From Chara braunii (lineage: Eukaryota > Streptophyta > Charophyceae > Charales > Characeae), in assembly GCA_003427395.1 (NCBI GenBank), contig BFEA01000061.1, positions 358,645 to 409,404 of the forward strand: 50,760 nt of DNA. Direction: 5' to 3'. Of the stretch, positions 11,092 through 21,780 are shown in pieces; the first letter of the stretch is position 1; each line of letters begins with the position of its first letter. The notes beneath the pieces are model-generated. The model was given only the letters and a program-made list of their open reading frames with translations. It ran no database searches and had not been told where the DNA came from. A program made the position numbers and the translations under genes.

Positions 11092-11246
11092 GGGCGAGGT
11101 CCCACTAGCGAAGAGGATTGGATGGAAGACCTGAATCTGGATGCGTTTTAGCCACAAATGTGGAAAAGCATGTTCGTGCACCTTTCCACAAACGCGTCCA
11201 GATTCAGGCGCTCAATCCAATCCTCTTTGCAAGTGGGACCTGGCCC
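11092..11246. mobile_element. Foldback MITE, AGGTCCCACT family, copy 1
   Basis: The left arm begins near AGGTCCCACTAGCGAAGAGG and reads through GATTGGAT to CTGAATCTGGATGCG. The right arm is its imperfect reverse complement, ending AAGTGGGACCT. Arms are about 52 bp around a ~45-bp centre. A second copy sits at 11,775-11,936, so this is a mobile family and not a chance palindrome. Confidence 0.75.
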
Positions 11247-11420
11247 GTCAGCTCATGATGTGATGATATGTCAAGGCCGTTGCCCTTTTCTTTCTCCAAA
11301 AAAAAAGAAAAAGAGAGAGCAGTAAGTGGGACCTTGCTCTTGGGACGAGGTCCCACTAAACATGGAGGCCTCACTTCTCACTGTTGATCTTCAAGATTGT
11401 GTGGGTGTCTTTTTTTTGGA

Positions 11421-11625
11421 GGGGGGTAACTTCAGTGGAGTCACGAAAAAGAGTTAAAATTGCACTATGGGGCAAGATACAGTTTGCGAGTGCACTTCCG
11501 GCACCCTACCTGGCCAGAAAGCTGCGTTGTATACATTGCCCGAACTGCAGTTCGAAATTGTATCTTGGCCCATAGTGCAATTTTAACTCATTTTTTTGTG
11601 ACTCGCGCTTAGTTTCCCCTTTTTG
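11421..11625. mobile_element. Foldback MITE, GAGTCAC family
   Basis: Arms of about 50 bp: GAGTCAC(G/A)AAAAA, then GAGTTAAAATTGCACTATGG and GCAAGATACA on the left, and the reverse complement on the right, ending TTTTTTTGTGACTC. Similarity extends outward to GGGG(A/T)AACT at both ends. A half copy lies at 8326-8440. No coding capacity. Confidence 0.75.
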
Positions 11626-11774
11626 TGGGGTTCTTCTTCTGGATTTTTTATATTATTATTTTATTATTATTATTATTATTATTTTTTTATAACTATACTC
11701 TTGTGGAAAAATTTCAGTTTCCATTACCTAAAAGTGTGAGGGGCTTCACTTTCTGACCATGGGTGGATCTTGTT

Positions 11775-11936
11775 CAAGGTCCCAGTAACAAAGAGGATTG
11801 GATTAAGCTCCTGAATCTGGATGGGTTTTAAGTAGAGATGCAGAAAACCAGATCCATGATGGCTATATTCTGCACCTCTCCGCAACTACGTCCCGATTCA
11901 GGCTTCAAATCCAAATCCTCTTTGCGACTGGGACCA
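11775..11936. mobile_element. Foldback MITE, AGGTCCCACT family, copy 2
   Basis: The ends AAGGTCCCAGTAACAAAGAG and rc(GCGACTGGGACC) match copy 1 at 11,092-11,246, including the AGAGGATTGGAT and CTGAATCTGGATG blocks. The centres of the two copies differ. A minimal AGTGGGACC...GGTCCCACT hairpin at 11,323-11,357, between the copies, may be a third, internally deleted remnant. Confidence 0.75.
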
Positions 11937-12092
11937 CCTAACCCCTTCAAGGTGGCAATCTACAGTCAGAAATAAAGAGTCCCAGAAAAAAAAAAAAAAA
12001 AAAGGTTGTCCTTAGGCGGCTTTGGAGACACTAAGGTCACACAAATCATCTCCTTTTTTCTGATGTAAGAACAAGATAATGATGTCAACAAA

Positions 12093-12216
12093 GGGATGCT
12101 GGACTCAGCTTCCAGCAGATGCTGCTCCCCACCAATAGACCGGAGCCATCCACCCAGCCCCAGCAACCATAGATGTTTTCTCGCGGTGGGCAGGGGGCGG
12201 GGGGGAAGAAAAAAAA
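12093..12216 (+). mobile_element. SINE tail fragment, plus orientation
   Basis: GGATGCTGGACTCAGCTTCC, then GCTCCCCACCAATAGA, is the shared SINE tail domain, here on the plus strand. It ends in an A-rich run at about 12,206-12,216. It is 5' truncated. The other copies in the window are on the minus strand. Confidence 0.65.
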
Positions 12217-12338
12217 AGAAATATACTGAAGGGGATGGTAGACATTGCAGGGGTCCCCTTTTTTTCATAAATGGCAATGGTCTTGCCATACCCACTTGTA
12301 TTCCCAACTTGGCCATCTCTTCTGTGGTCCATTATTAC

Positions 12339-12381
<43 letters not shown>

Positions 12382-13036
12382 TCCATTATTTTCTAGTGGT
12401 AGCTTATCGCTGTTAAACCACCAGCACGCTCTGCAGAATCGAGGGTAGGGCTTACCAGAAGGTAAAGGCTGACGGCTGCACGCAAATTGCGCTCGGCGCT
12501 GCTTTGGCTGGAATTGGTGCGCGGCAAAAAAGCTGGGTGGAGAATAACAGGCTAGGATGTTCAGGTGGTTTGGTGAGACACTTTTTTTTTTTTCCCCCTT
12601 TCCGGGCATCATTCCCAGTGTGAGCATCTGCCATTATTCCAACACATGCATTTTGTTTTTTTCCTTCTTAGGTAGCTGTTTTATCAGTGAAGACTGGAAA
12701 ATCGGTCAGTGCCCCTTACATCAGATACGCAATCCACACTTCCCTTTGTTATGGTCACAGTGCCCTGAGACAGGAAGGATGTACTACCCCTTCACCCCTG
12801 AATTCCTTTTCTTTTCTTTTCTCCGTCCATACTCCGGCTGACCGCCTCTTCCGTTAACGCGCTGCAGTTTCTGGGGTTGGGGAAATGGAACCCCCCGTCA
12901 CTCCCAAAAGGACGGGCAGATTCTGCGTAAAAAAAAAAAAAAAAAAAGAAATCGAATTACTTCTTTATTAAAAAAACAAAAACAAATTGAACGTACAAAA
13001 AACGGTTCTTTAAAATAAAATAATTACAAAAAAAAA

Positions 13037-13056
13037 NNNNNNNNNNNNNNNNNNNN

Positions 13057-13120
<64 letters not shown>
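13037..13120. other. 20-N assembly gap abutting (AG)n
   Basis: Twenty Ns (13,037-13,056) lie between an A-rich stretch and an uninterrupted AG microsatellite of about 64 bp. The gap is probably collapse or ambiguity of the simple repeat. Confidence 0.95.
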
Positions 13121-13121
<1 letters not shown>

Positions 13122-13142
13122 AAACTAGATAGATTTGATTAG

Positions 13143-13455
13143 AGGAGGGTGCTCATACTCCCTGCCAACAGCGGTGGAACTCATGGTCTTGGATTTGACC
13201 ACATTCTGCCCGGAAGAAAGGCAGTGGTCGCTGGTTCCGGGCCCATGGCACACGAGAAGTATATGGAAGAGATGAAGAAGGTACTAATGAGATTGTCGAA
13301 ACCATAATTGCAGGATTTATGCAAGAAGGATGACATCACGTATGTCAAAAAAACAGTTACTACAGCCGAATTGGCTAGGATTCGGGCAGTGGCCGCGTTT
13401 GGGCTCTGGAGCAATGGGATCAGTGTCCAGTGTAACGTTTTGAGACAACAACAAT
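13143..13455 (+). pseudogene. Decayed coding remnant, unidentified
   Basis: One frame reads as plausible protein: GRKAVVAGSGPMAHEKYMEE, then a stop at a GTACTA...TTGCAG boundary that could be a tiny intron or decay, then LCKKDDITYVKK and TVTTAELARIRAVAAFGLWS. Hydrophilic helical composition and frame continuity suggest former coding sequence. The family is not recognised. It may belong with the remnant at 13,717-13,961. Confidence 0.35.
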
Positions 13456-13716
13456 GATACATCCCAGTCGCGGCCTATTCTGACTTCGGTTTGGCAATGA
13501 GTTCTCTGGCGAAAGGTTTGGTAACAAGGAGGAAACGCCTGAAGGCCTGACAACAAGGCATGGATGACATGGGAAAAGGTGTTACGTTTTATTATGTTTT
13601 TTTTTTTGTGTGTTTTCGCTTGGTTAATGACGTTTTAAGGTTATTCACTCAGTCGGTTACATCAAAAGGATGATTGGTTTGAGTTTGAGAGTTGCATGTA
13701 TGTTTTGCTTTCCTAG

Positions 13717-13961
13717 TGGCACCGGGCTTTGTTATATTTGGAAAAGATGTGCAAAGTTCCGATGACAGGTGGCCGGAACATGTCTATGACATTGATCAAG
13801 AAGACAAGAAAAACCATAAATTAAAGTTTTGGCTATGTAAGAAGGGTGGGGAATACACTTGATTCTATTGTGGGAGTTTGATCTTGTATTCCAAGGGGAA
13901 TCGCATAAGGGGTGCTAAATGTAGACCAGGAAAACATGAACACACTAAGACTCGTAGATAG
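13717..13961 (+). pseudogene. Decayed coding remnant with CCHH-like pattern
   Basis: After a TTTTGCTTTCCTAG 3' splice-like boundary, one frame reads VIFGKDVQSSDDRWPEHVYD, KLKFWLCKKGGEYT, an in-frame TGA, then FYCGSLILYSKGNRIRGAKC and RPGKHEHTKTRR before a stop. The W-x-C ... GAKC ... H-x-H spacing is loosely like zinc-binding DNA-binding domains of transposon origin (FLYWCH or WRKY-GCM1 type). I treat that as a suggestion only. The internal TGA marks it as a pseudogene. Confidence 0.35.
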
Positions 13962-15120
13962 CACGATAAGCAATAAACTAGTCATCTAATGTGCCTTCAT
14001 TTTTGTTTTTCATCAGAGGAAGTAGGAAGTAGAGAAGGTTTTTTGATATTATGAATTTTGTCTCAAGTTCATGAGGAAGGTCATGTTCTAGGAGGACTCG
14101 TTGTGGGTTGACTGTTGGCCGATTGTGAAAAGGGTGTTGCGTAATGCTATTGTACACATGAAAGTGAATAAGTTTTTTGTTGAAATAGTTATGTGACTTA
14201 CTACAGGGTGGTGAAGCATTCAGGGTCAGCCATTTTAAGCTCAGGGTGGTTGTAAATGAACAACAACTGGTTGGTATACTACCATAATGAAGTTACCTTT
14301 TATTTTTTTTATTTTCATAGTTTTTTTTTTGGCTTCTTTTGGAGGTTTTTTGTTAGCAGTTTAATGAACTCGGAAGGAAATTTCACAGTGGTCATACTCT
14401 AAGCTTTTAAATTTGTACTTTATAGTTCAAACTTCGAACCTTCGATAATATTCGACAACATACCATACTCAAAGGAATTCTTACTCGCTCACTTTCCAAG
14501 ACTTTTGGGCAGAGTTCCAGGTCACATATCATGGTGAAATGTTTTTTCGATTTGTTTTTGTCCAAGCTGAGTATTTTGAAAATTTGTAGGAGATATGTGT
14601 TTTAACTTTATAAACATTTGTGATAGGAGATGTGCCAAGTTCTTTTCAAAAAGGATTCCGGTAGTGTTTCAAAAACAACAATCAATTCATTATATTCTAG
14701 TTAATCATCGAGAATTCGCTTTCTATAAAAATTATACATTTCCTTGTCAATCATTGGGTTAACTTTCATATCCTCAATGTGGTGATCATTTTGTTTTTCA
14801 TCTGTATGAGATGTCGAGCATTCATCCTCAGTCAAGAAATGACCCTCTAAGCAAACCTCTCACCGTTCCCTCGACCAGTCTATCTCTGCAGTTTTCTCGA
14901 AAGTCATTTTACATCTTTATTCAACTTTATCCAAACTCATATATTATCTCAATAAATCGGTCAGCTCTCAAATTTGACTTTGGGACGATTTTTATAAATG
15001 ACGTTTGAGGGGTATTTCGTTCCCTCTCTTCACTTGTTTGTGCCCCCGTAGATCACAATTATGAATATTTTTTTTCTATTGTCCTACAATATATTCTTCG
15101 GTTACATCCCCTCTTTTTTC
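13962..15120. other. AT-rich stretch, no gene recognised
   Basis: Intergenic-looking, T-rich sequence with scattered stops in all frames. A short piece at 14,811-15,008 is open for 65 codons but has no recognisable motif. It could be the decayed 5' part of the RT remnant that follows. Confidence 0.5.
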
Positions 15121-16806
15121 CTTTAATCCCAACTATATTCGCATTGGTTTATCTGAAGATACAGTCCTACAACAATATAAGGAGGATTTTAAGTCTGGGG
15201 GATTTACTTGGAAGAATATTGGGACTATTGGTAGGTGTCGTTGCATCCCATAACACAAAAATACTCAATGATGACGCTCGATTCGTCCGTTTTTTTCTAA
15301 ACATAGTAATGTGAACGATAAATGTTTGGTAAAGTTATTAACGCTTTGTTATGGAAACTACCCACCTTCTTCCTACTATAATATGCGAACAACTTCACAT
15401 GCTAGAGACAAAGTGAAACAATTTAACTGCTCTAATTCTAAATTTGTAGAACCACAAATCCAAGATGTTGCTTTTGATATCAAAGATATGTTTTCTAAAC
15501 TTCTGCATAAATTAATCTTAAGAGCATGAGAACGGGTGTTTGAGTCCTACTAGGAAAAACGGTCCAAATGGATTCAAGTTAGTAGGAAAAAGATGCAATA
15601 GATATACTTTTAGGAAAACTAAAAATGAGATAGGTGGATAAAACTCAAGTTTGATAACATCTTGGAATATGCCAAGTTCGGTCTTTCTCATACCGATACT
15701 AGGAGATGTTATAATATTTTCTACAGGTAGGTGGAAGGCATTCCAATAGGAAAAGCTCAAGCCCTGCTCTCGCCTGCCTGCTCTGTCCATACAAATGAAT
15801 CATTTTTTTACAAACTTCGGAAACGAACATAAAATACAGATAAACAATACGAGAATTATTGATGATGTCTCACACTTACTCGGACAACGATAAGAAGGCA
15901 GAAAAGAAAGTAAAAAAATCATTTCAACAGTTGAGCATTTGCTATGATGGTAATATTAAATGGGTTCATACAAATGAGTTGTGTACCACACCAAACATGT
16001 TCAAAGCTTTTTCAAACGTCTGCACATATTCGGGTGTTCGGCCGAACGCCTCCCGAACTTGTTACGAACTTGTTCAGTCGAACATATTAAAAAAAAAAAA
16101 AAAAAAAACTTTTTTTTTAGTTTTTTATTTTTAAATTGAGTTTGGTTACGAATATGAGCATACCTCCCAGACAAAAGTTATTTTTATTATTATTTTACAT
16201 AACATATATATTTTTTCAGATTTTGCTGAGATTTTTTTTTTTTTTTAATATTTCTATGTTCGCGTTCAGAGGGTTTTGACGCTCGTTTTTGTTCGGTCGC
16301 GAACGTTCGGGTTCGGTTACCGAACCCGAACACGATGCTACATAGCAAATAAGGATGTTGCCTCGTAGGACTTCATTGGTTGTCATATTAAGATCATAGG
16401 TATCAGCACACTCACCGGACACCTTCAGAACATGACAGTTGTTTGCTATGTTACGATTATTCGAAATCAAGAATGGTTATAGGAAGGGCAACAATTAGTT
16501 TTTCAGTCCTTCCAAAACTTTCACTCTTTTTCTTCAACACAAAAGAAGAAAAGGGTCATTACATGTCACCTTCATTGGATTATGGGTCACTCATTCTGTT
16601 ACCTTCACGTTGGACTCACTTTCATGGTCTTTAAGGATGAACTTAGACTCTGCGGTCATTCTTCAATCTTGTTTTTTCAGGACCCTCAACCATTTTGTCA
16701 GGGTTAGGAAGAAATTATGAAAAATATGGGTTTGGATTTTATAAGTCGAGGACATACCTTTACTCATCAGGTAAATTTGATGATATTCTGGACCTACTCC
16801 TCAGGA
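15121..16806 (+). pseudogene. Degenerate reverse transcriptase, split by a MITE
   Basis: Translating across frameshifts shows the RT palm motifs in order. Motif A is VAFDIKDMFSKL (about 15,467-15,505). Motif B is VEGIPIGKAQA (15,731-15,763). Motif C is RIIDDV with the DD pair at 15,861-15,866. A Lys-rich stretch and a thumb-like region follow after the interrupting element (DFIGCHIKI at about 16,365; FHSFSS about 16,530; ELRLCG about 16,640). GIPxG and xxDD motifs fit non-LTR or Penelope-like RTs and not LTR-element RTs. Several stops (before EGIP, in VASxDF, after NQEWL) and at least one frameshift make it non-functional. A hAT-like MITE (15,979-16,345) sits in the coding sequence. The RT on the minus strand at 45-47 kb shows the same order of RT motifs but is far less decayed. 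Confidence 0.7.
15979..16345. mobile_element. hAT-like MITE, CGAAC family, unit 1
   Basis: Flanked by CAAATGAG (15,971-15,978) and CAAATAAG (16,346-16,353), an 8-bp target duplication with one change. The ends are TTGTGTACCAC and rc CTATGTAGCATC. Both subterminal regions are packed with CGAAC/GTTCGG motifs; the centre is A/T-rich and carries TATATATGTTATG-like sequence (in reverse) shared with the element at 25,102. Removing the element plus one duplication restores one continuous reading frame across the RT remnant, which confirms the boundaries. Confidence 0.85.
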
Positions 16807-17226
16807 CTTGATCTTTAGTCGACTTATCCGACTGCATGAACCTTCACTTAATTCCAATCTGCCTCTTTCTTTGTCTTTCACAAACGTTGAATTTCTTACC
16901 TGTTTCTCGGATCGGGAGCCTAACCTCTGCCTCCCGTTGAAAATTCTTCTCTTAATCTGCAACATGTCTAAACTCCACGATTCAAACTTTCAACCTCTTC
17001 TGCCTTCACTTTTACTCCAAGACTTGATCTTTAGTTAATTGATCCGGCTACATGAACCTACACTTAGTTTCAATTTACCCCTCTCTTGGTCCCTACCAAC
17101 CTTGAACCTTTGACTTTTTTTTCATAACTGGAACCCAACGTCTCTCTTTTGTTCAAAACTAGTTCTTAATCTACAATCCGTTCAACCTTCTAGATTCAAA
17201 TTTTCAACCTTTTTGCCTTTGGGCCT
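16796..17226 (+). repeat. Tandem duplication, period ~216 bp
   Basis: GACTTGATCTTTAGT occurs at 16,805 and 17,021. The rest of the two units follows in parallel (TGAACCT(T/A)CACTTA, then TTCAAA(C/T)TTTCAACCT). The units are substantially diverged. No protein function is evident. Confidence 0.75.
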
Positions 17227-18070
17227 CGTTTTCCCTCATCTGCTTGATTGTTTTTCGTTTGTGAATGCAAGCCGTAGTTCTTTCAGACTTGGTACCCCCG
17301 TGCTTTCGGTATTTTTTAGTATCGAGATTTATGAAATTATGGAACCAGCGTTCATAGTTGGTATCTTACCAAGAAAATGGGAAGGATGCCATTGGGCATA
17401 CCGACAGAGAAAGTGTTTTTTGTTTTGCGCCAAATGGGCGATCTCAGTCAATTGGTACTTCTGAGATTGTAGGATAGTCTAGATGAGATGCTAAGGAACA
17501 TCATTTACGATGAACGCACTATAAATATTGTACATCGGGTAAATTCTTATCATCTTTGTCAATGTAATTTTATCCCCTCAGGATGAGCTGTTTGTGACGT
17601 CGACCGCAACATGTCGAGAGCTGCAAGAAGAGAGCGTTAGTCGACTTGGTCTATTCTTTGCATGCTATCCCCGGTTGACGACTCTCTATACGTTGTACTT
17701 CATGTTGTATTCTTTCATAATAAAGTTAACCAACTTAACCTTAACTTTTTTTAGTTATTTCTATGTTGAGCGGATTTCTTAGTGTGTGCGATATTGGCCA
17801 AAGTCACACCTCATGGTTTCACTCTATTCACACCAACATCCGGGACAAGGGTTCAAATTGGAATGATACTGTGAAGATTACCATGACCCGAGTCCAAGGA
17901 TGACACACTTAAATTGAGAAATTAAAAAAAAAAAAAAAAGCTACGACACCCCAGATTTGACCCCTACTCTTGAAAGGCTTCATAAAAACAAACCAGGTGT
18001 CCAAGGCAGGAAATCGGGCCCAGCGTCCCTTTTATTTACACCAACAAGTGAAACCTTTACCACGCTTACT
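17227..18070. other. No recognisable gene
   Basis: T-rich sequence. An 83-codon frame at 17,213-17,464 has no known motif. A stretch near 17,997-18,033 (GGAAATCGGGCCCAGCGTCC) is a faint match to the SINE tail domain. Confidence 0.45.
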
Positions 18071-18154
18071 ACAAAGCAGCAGGGCAAAGCAACAAGAAAG
18101 TCAGGAGTCATATTTTGACACACTCACTAATTAGAAAACCTAAACACACATAGT

Positions 18155-18446
18155 CTTGGCTACCAGTCGGGCCGCTCGGATCAACTTATTTTCCCGGGCG
18201 AACTGGTCGTGCAAGGACCAGTCAAGATCTTGGCCAAAAACATATAAAAAAATTATAAAAAAAACAAAAATAAACTATGTTATGCAGAAAAATAAAATGA
18301 AAAATTTTTACCTCAGGGTTACATGGAAATTCTTTACTAAATTTAAAATAAAAATTTTAATTAAAAATTAATTAATTAATTAATTATTATTTTTTTTCTT
18401 TTTGGCCCGGCGGGGCAAGTGGACCTGGGCCACTCTGGTAGCCTAG
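18155..18446. mobile_element. hAT-like MITE, GGCTACCAG family, copy 1
   Basis: An exact 8-bp duplication, CACATAGT, lies at 18,147-18,154 and 18,447-18,454. The terminal repeats are CTTGGCTACCAG and rc CTAGGCTACCAG. GC-rich ends enclose an A/T-rich core with CTATGTTATG and a CCTCAGGGTTACAT block. No ORF. Eight-bp duplications and short C-starting terminal repeats fit the hAT superfamily. Confidence 0.9.
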
Positions 18447-19974
18447 CACATAGTCATAATAATTGCGTTATTTGAAAATAAAATTTTCAATACATTTAGC
18501 ATAGTTCAATTGCAAGAAGAAGGAGGACAAAGCAGCAAGAAAGTCGAAAACAAATATTATTGTGTACCACTAATTAAAGGTCCTAAATACACGTACGCTT
18601 TTTATAATACAAAATCTCATTTCGCCAAAGTTGCCATAAAAAGTATAAACAAATTGTTTGTGCAAACTTCACTCGGTGTGTCAACCAACTTACTAGCACT
18701 CGCTACGGCGTACCCGAAAAGTTATAATCTACAAAATTTTGACCAAAAGAAACTCAATTACAAATTATGTAATTACACCTCTCGTTATGCAACTCACTCT
18801 ACCGTAGTTCTAAGCTTTAAGAATACCAAAAGTTGGAGATAGGTCGTGGTGTCGGGCGGCTACAGTCAGTCGGACACCCAAAATTTGGACAATTGGGTTC
18901 TAAAATGATTAGTGAGGGGCATTAAGGTGTGTTTTCCTGCTAGACACATCGAGGAAATTATGGTCTCGAACTTGAACCTTGATTTCCCTTCGATTGCCTA
19001 TGAAGACTATAACCTTTGGATTTTGTAAAATGAGGGACGTTATTTTATGTGTCATGATGTCGTCCTTTGTTGCCCATGTTATACATGTTTCGATATCGGA
19101 TGACCGTTGACCTAGAGTATACTTTTACCATTTACATATCTATGAAAGTATCTCGAAAATTAATATGATGATGGGATGAGTTCGCTGCTGGGTCTGTAAA
19201 GCCCTGAAGCCCTATGGGTGGTGGGGTGAAAGATTATCAGTGGCAGTGGGAACGTCTTCCGGGTGCGAAGGGTAAAGTAATTTCTAGCCATAATCGTGAT
19301 GGGAGTTACAATGTTATTTATTCTCTAAAAGTGGTTGATCTTCAAGAATAGGGAGAGTGACACAGGGTCACCCATGCCTAGAGTGGTGTGGGGAGTGTTC
19401 TACGCTCGACTTTGTGCTACTTTGTAATCTCGCTGGTATTTTTTCCACTCATGTATTTTGTGGGTGCGGTTATTAATTTCTCCCTTCCTTCGAAATTCCC
19501 TTAGACTTTTTTACATGTGGTTTTTTTCTTGGCTGCTCTCAATCGTTTATTTTCTGTAAACATTATCAATATGTTGAGTCCTAATTCTTGTTAAGATTAA
19601 AATTAGTACGTACTTGGACTGAATTTAAGAATTGAATTGTATCTAAGAACTTAGTCTACCTTTGGAAATAATCTTAGGATTAATTATAAAATTTTCGTGA
19701 ATTGCCATGGTGCATTTTTTAGATTTGCAGTTTATAGCCCGTAGTTATTTGCCAGTAGTGTTTCGACTTTAGAAACACATCGGTGTTTTATTGTGTAGGA
19801 AGGATATTATACTGCTATAAATTTGCTTTGCAATTTTTCAGTTTTGGAGATTCCTTTAAGGGATACTGAACCCAGTTTCCAGGAGCCTAAGCTGAGTATT
19901 GGCCTCAGCAGGTGTGTACCGGGTTCATATGTATGGGTGTGTTCCCGAGCCCTAGTGATCTCATTGGAATGAAA
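18447..19974. other. No recognisable gene; direct repeat of ~80 bp
   Basis: 18,516-18,598 repeats 18,071-18,155 (shared GACAAAGCAGCAAGAAAGTC-type start and CTAATTA...CCTAAA...ACAC). The MITE copy 1 sits between the two. A 110-codon frame at 18,510-18,842 spans one repeat and resembles no known protein. Confidence 0.5.
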
Positions 19975-19982
19975 AGTGCAAT

Positions 19983-20454
19983 CTGTGTAGCACACCGAAC
20001 ATGTTCGGCGCCCCACTGAGCAGCCGAACGTGTTCGGGCGCTCAGCCGAGCGCGAACCGAACATGTTCGGCCGAGCGGAAATTAGAGGGATGCCGAGCGC
20101 GTCCTCATGTGTGTCTGGTGTGTGGGGTGTATGTGCGGTGTTTGTGGGATGTCTGGGGGTGCGTGTGTATGGTGTGCGTGTGTGTGTATGTTTATGAGTC
20201 ATGAGCGATGCCCCCAGGGCCCCCCAACCCCTATATATGATGAGTCGGTGAAACTCCGACGAAACAGTTTGTCACAGCCCCTCGTTTGTTGTCCTCTTCT
20301 CCCTCTCTGCCTACGGTTTACCGGGCAGTTCTATTTGACGATATATATATATAATTAAAAAAAAAAGTTCGGGCTCGATCAATTTTGGGTCACGTTCGGG
20401 CTCGGTACCCAGCGTTCGGGTTCGGTCACCAAGCCCGAGCGGGATGCTACGCAA
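19983..20454. mobile_element. hAT-like MITE, CGAAC family, unit 3
   Basis: AGTGCAAT is duplicated exactly at 19,975-19,982 and 20,455-20,462. The ends are CTGTGTAGCAC and rc TTGCGTAGCATC. The left subterminal region carries three 14-bp palindromes of the form CCGAAC(A/G)TGTTCGG. The right one carries GTTCGGGCTCG-type repeats. The 472-bp element includes a GT-rich stretch and a hammerhead-like motif (20,238-20,273). No coding potential. Confidence 0.9.
20238..20273 (+). ncRNA. Hammerhead-ribozyme-like motif (degenerate)
   Basis: TGATGA (20,238-20,243) is followed by a 5-bp stem II GTCGG/CCGAC (20,244-20,248 with 20,256-20,260) and GAAA (20,261-20,264). A 3-bp stem III ACA/TGT around GTT then ends in C at 20,273, where a hammerhead would cleave (TGTC). 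Core order and spacing match a type I hammerhead with minimal stem III. Against activity, the core C before TGATGA is A here, and I see no good stem I. It is either a decayed ribozyme or a chance match. Confidence 0.35.
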
Positions 20455-20609
20455 AGTGCAATGTTTTTCCAAAAAAAAAAAGAAAAAAAAAAACCTTATA
20501 TTTATCTAATTTAATTTTAAAATATAAATAATAATAATAAATTATTAAAAGAAATAAAAACAAATAATTTTTTTATTATTTAACATTTTCCACCCAATTA
20601 CGTCCTTAC

Positions 20610-20909
20610 CTAGGCTACCAGCCGGGCCGCCCGGGTCACCCTATTTTCCCGGATGGCCCGGCCGTGCAAGGACCAAGGAAGGTCCCAACCAAAAAAAAAA
20701 AAAAAAAAAAGAACCGAAAAATAATCCAAAACAAAACTATGTTATGGAGAAAAATAAACTGGACAACGTTTGCCTCAGGGTCACATCAAAATTCTTTACC
20801 AAATTTAAAATAAAATTTTTAATTATTATTATTTTTTTTTTTTTTTTTTTTTTTAAATATATTTTTGGCTCGGCGGGGCAAGTGGACCCGGGCCACTCTG
20901 GTAGCCTAG
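20610..20909. mobile_element. hAT-like MITE, GGCTACCAG family, copy 2
   Basis: GTCCTTAC is exactly duplicated at 20,602-20,609 and 20,910-20,917. Terminal repeats are a perfect 12 bp, CTAGGCTACCAG at both ends. Its sequence is collinear with copy 1 at 18,155-18,446 (CGGGCCGC(C/T)CGG, GTGCAAGGACCA, CTATGTTATG, CCTCAGGGTCACAT, CGGCGGGGCAAGTGGACC). Confidence 0.95.
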
Positions 20910-20917
20910 GTCCTTAC

Positions 20918-21480
20918 TGATTTTATCCAAATTTGACATATTTATTATCCTTGTTATAACTTATAACTCGTGAGTTAATAAGTGTGCAGTGTCCATAATT
21001 TACTACATTCACATAACTTGCTATGTATCGTGCGGAGACTCGGTAGACATTCTGATGGCGCTAGGTTTGATTGTCCAAATTGGTGCGGTGACACTCGATC
21101 ATTGAGCGGTATTTATTCCAGCACGAGTATGGGACAGACTCTGGCTACATAAGCGATTGCAGTACTGGTTTATGGTGACGGCAGCCTGGTTACAACGGTA
21201 CTGTCGCTGGTTTGACATTGGTACGGTTTACTGCAGTTTAACGCCATTATTTTTCGGTTTGGTCGCTGGTTCAGTACTGGTACACTTCACTGCAGGCACA
21301 GGTCTAGGACTACCGGACCTCAACCCTCAGTACCAACGAATCTGTTGCTAGTGGTGGAAAATATCCAGGGCCTATGATACCACTGATACCAATGATGCGC
21401 TCCGTTTAGAGCTTGGTGCTAGTGGATCAAGAGGGTTGGGCGATTCACCGGTACTTGCACTAGAGACTGCCCATGTGAAT
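20918..21480. other. No recognisable gene
   Basis: Contains short internal echoes such as CGCTGGTT(T/C) with GTACTGGT(T/A) near 21,170-21,290, but no ORF or element I can define. Confidence 0.5.
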
Positions 21481-21780
21481 ATAGCTGACATTTCGTTGAA
21501 ACGGACATTTTTTTCTAAATTCACGAAAGTGGACTTAGTCAAAATTTTATTTCTCATTGGGTGATAAAGTGGTTATCTCACTTTGTCCATCTGATGTACC
21601 TCAACATAAAGTATCGTTAACATACATCCGATGATCAGATCATCAGGAGTTGCAACGACACCTGATGATCCGATCATCCGACGTCATGGGGACAAAAAAA
21701 ACAGTAAAAAAGGTTATTTTTTGTATGCTCAATTTCGTGAATTTAGAGAAAAATGTCAGTTTTAACAAAATGTCAGTTAT
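21481..21780. mobile_element. Foldback MITE, mariner/Stowaway-like
   Basis: Ends ATAGCTGACATTT and rc ATAACTGACATTT, with inverted arms of about 50 bp (through GACATTTTT...CTAAATTCACGAAA). The terminal TA dinucleotides could be the TA target duplication of Tc1/mariner elements. The centre holds a second hairpin (21,628-21,647 with 21,661-21,680) built of GATGATC(A/C)GATCATC. Confidence 0.7.
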
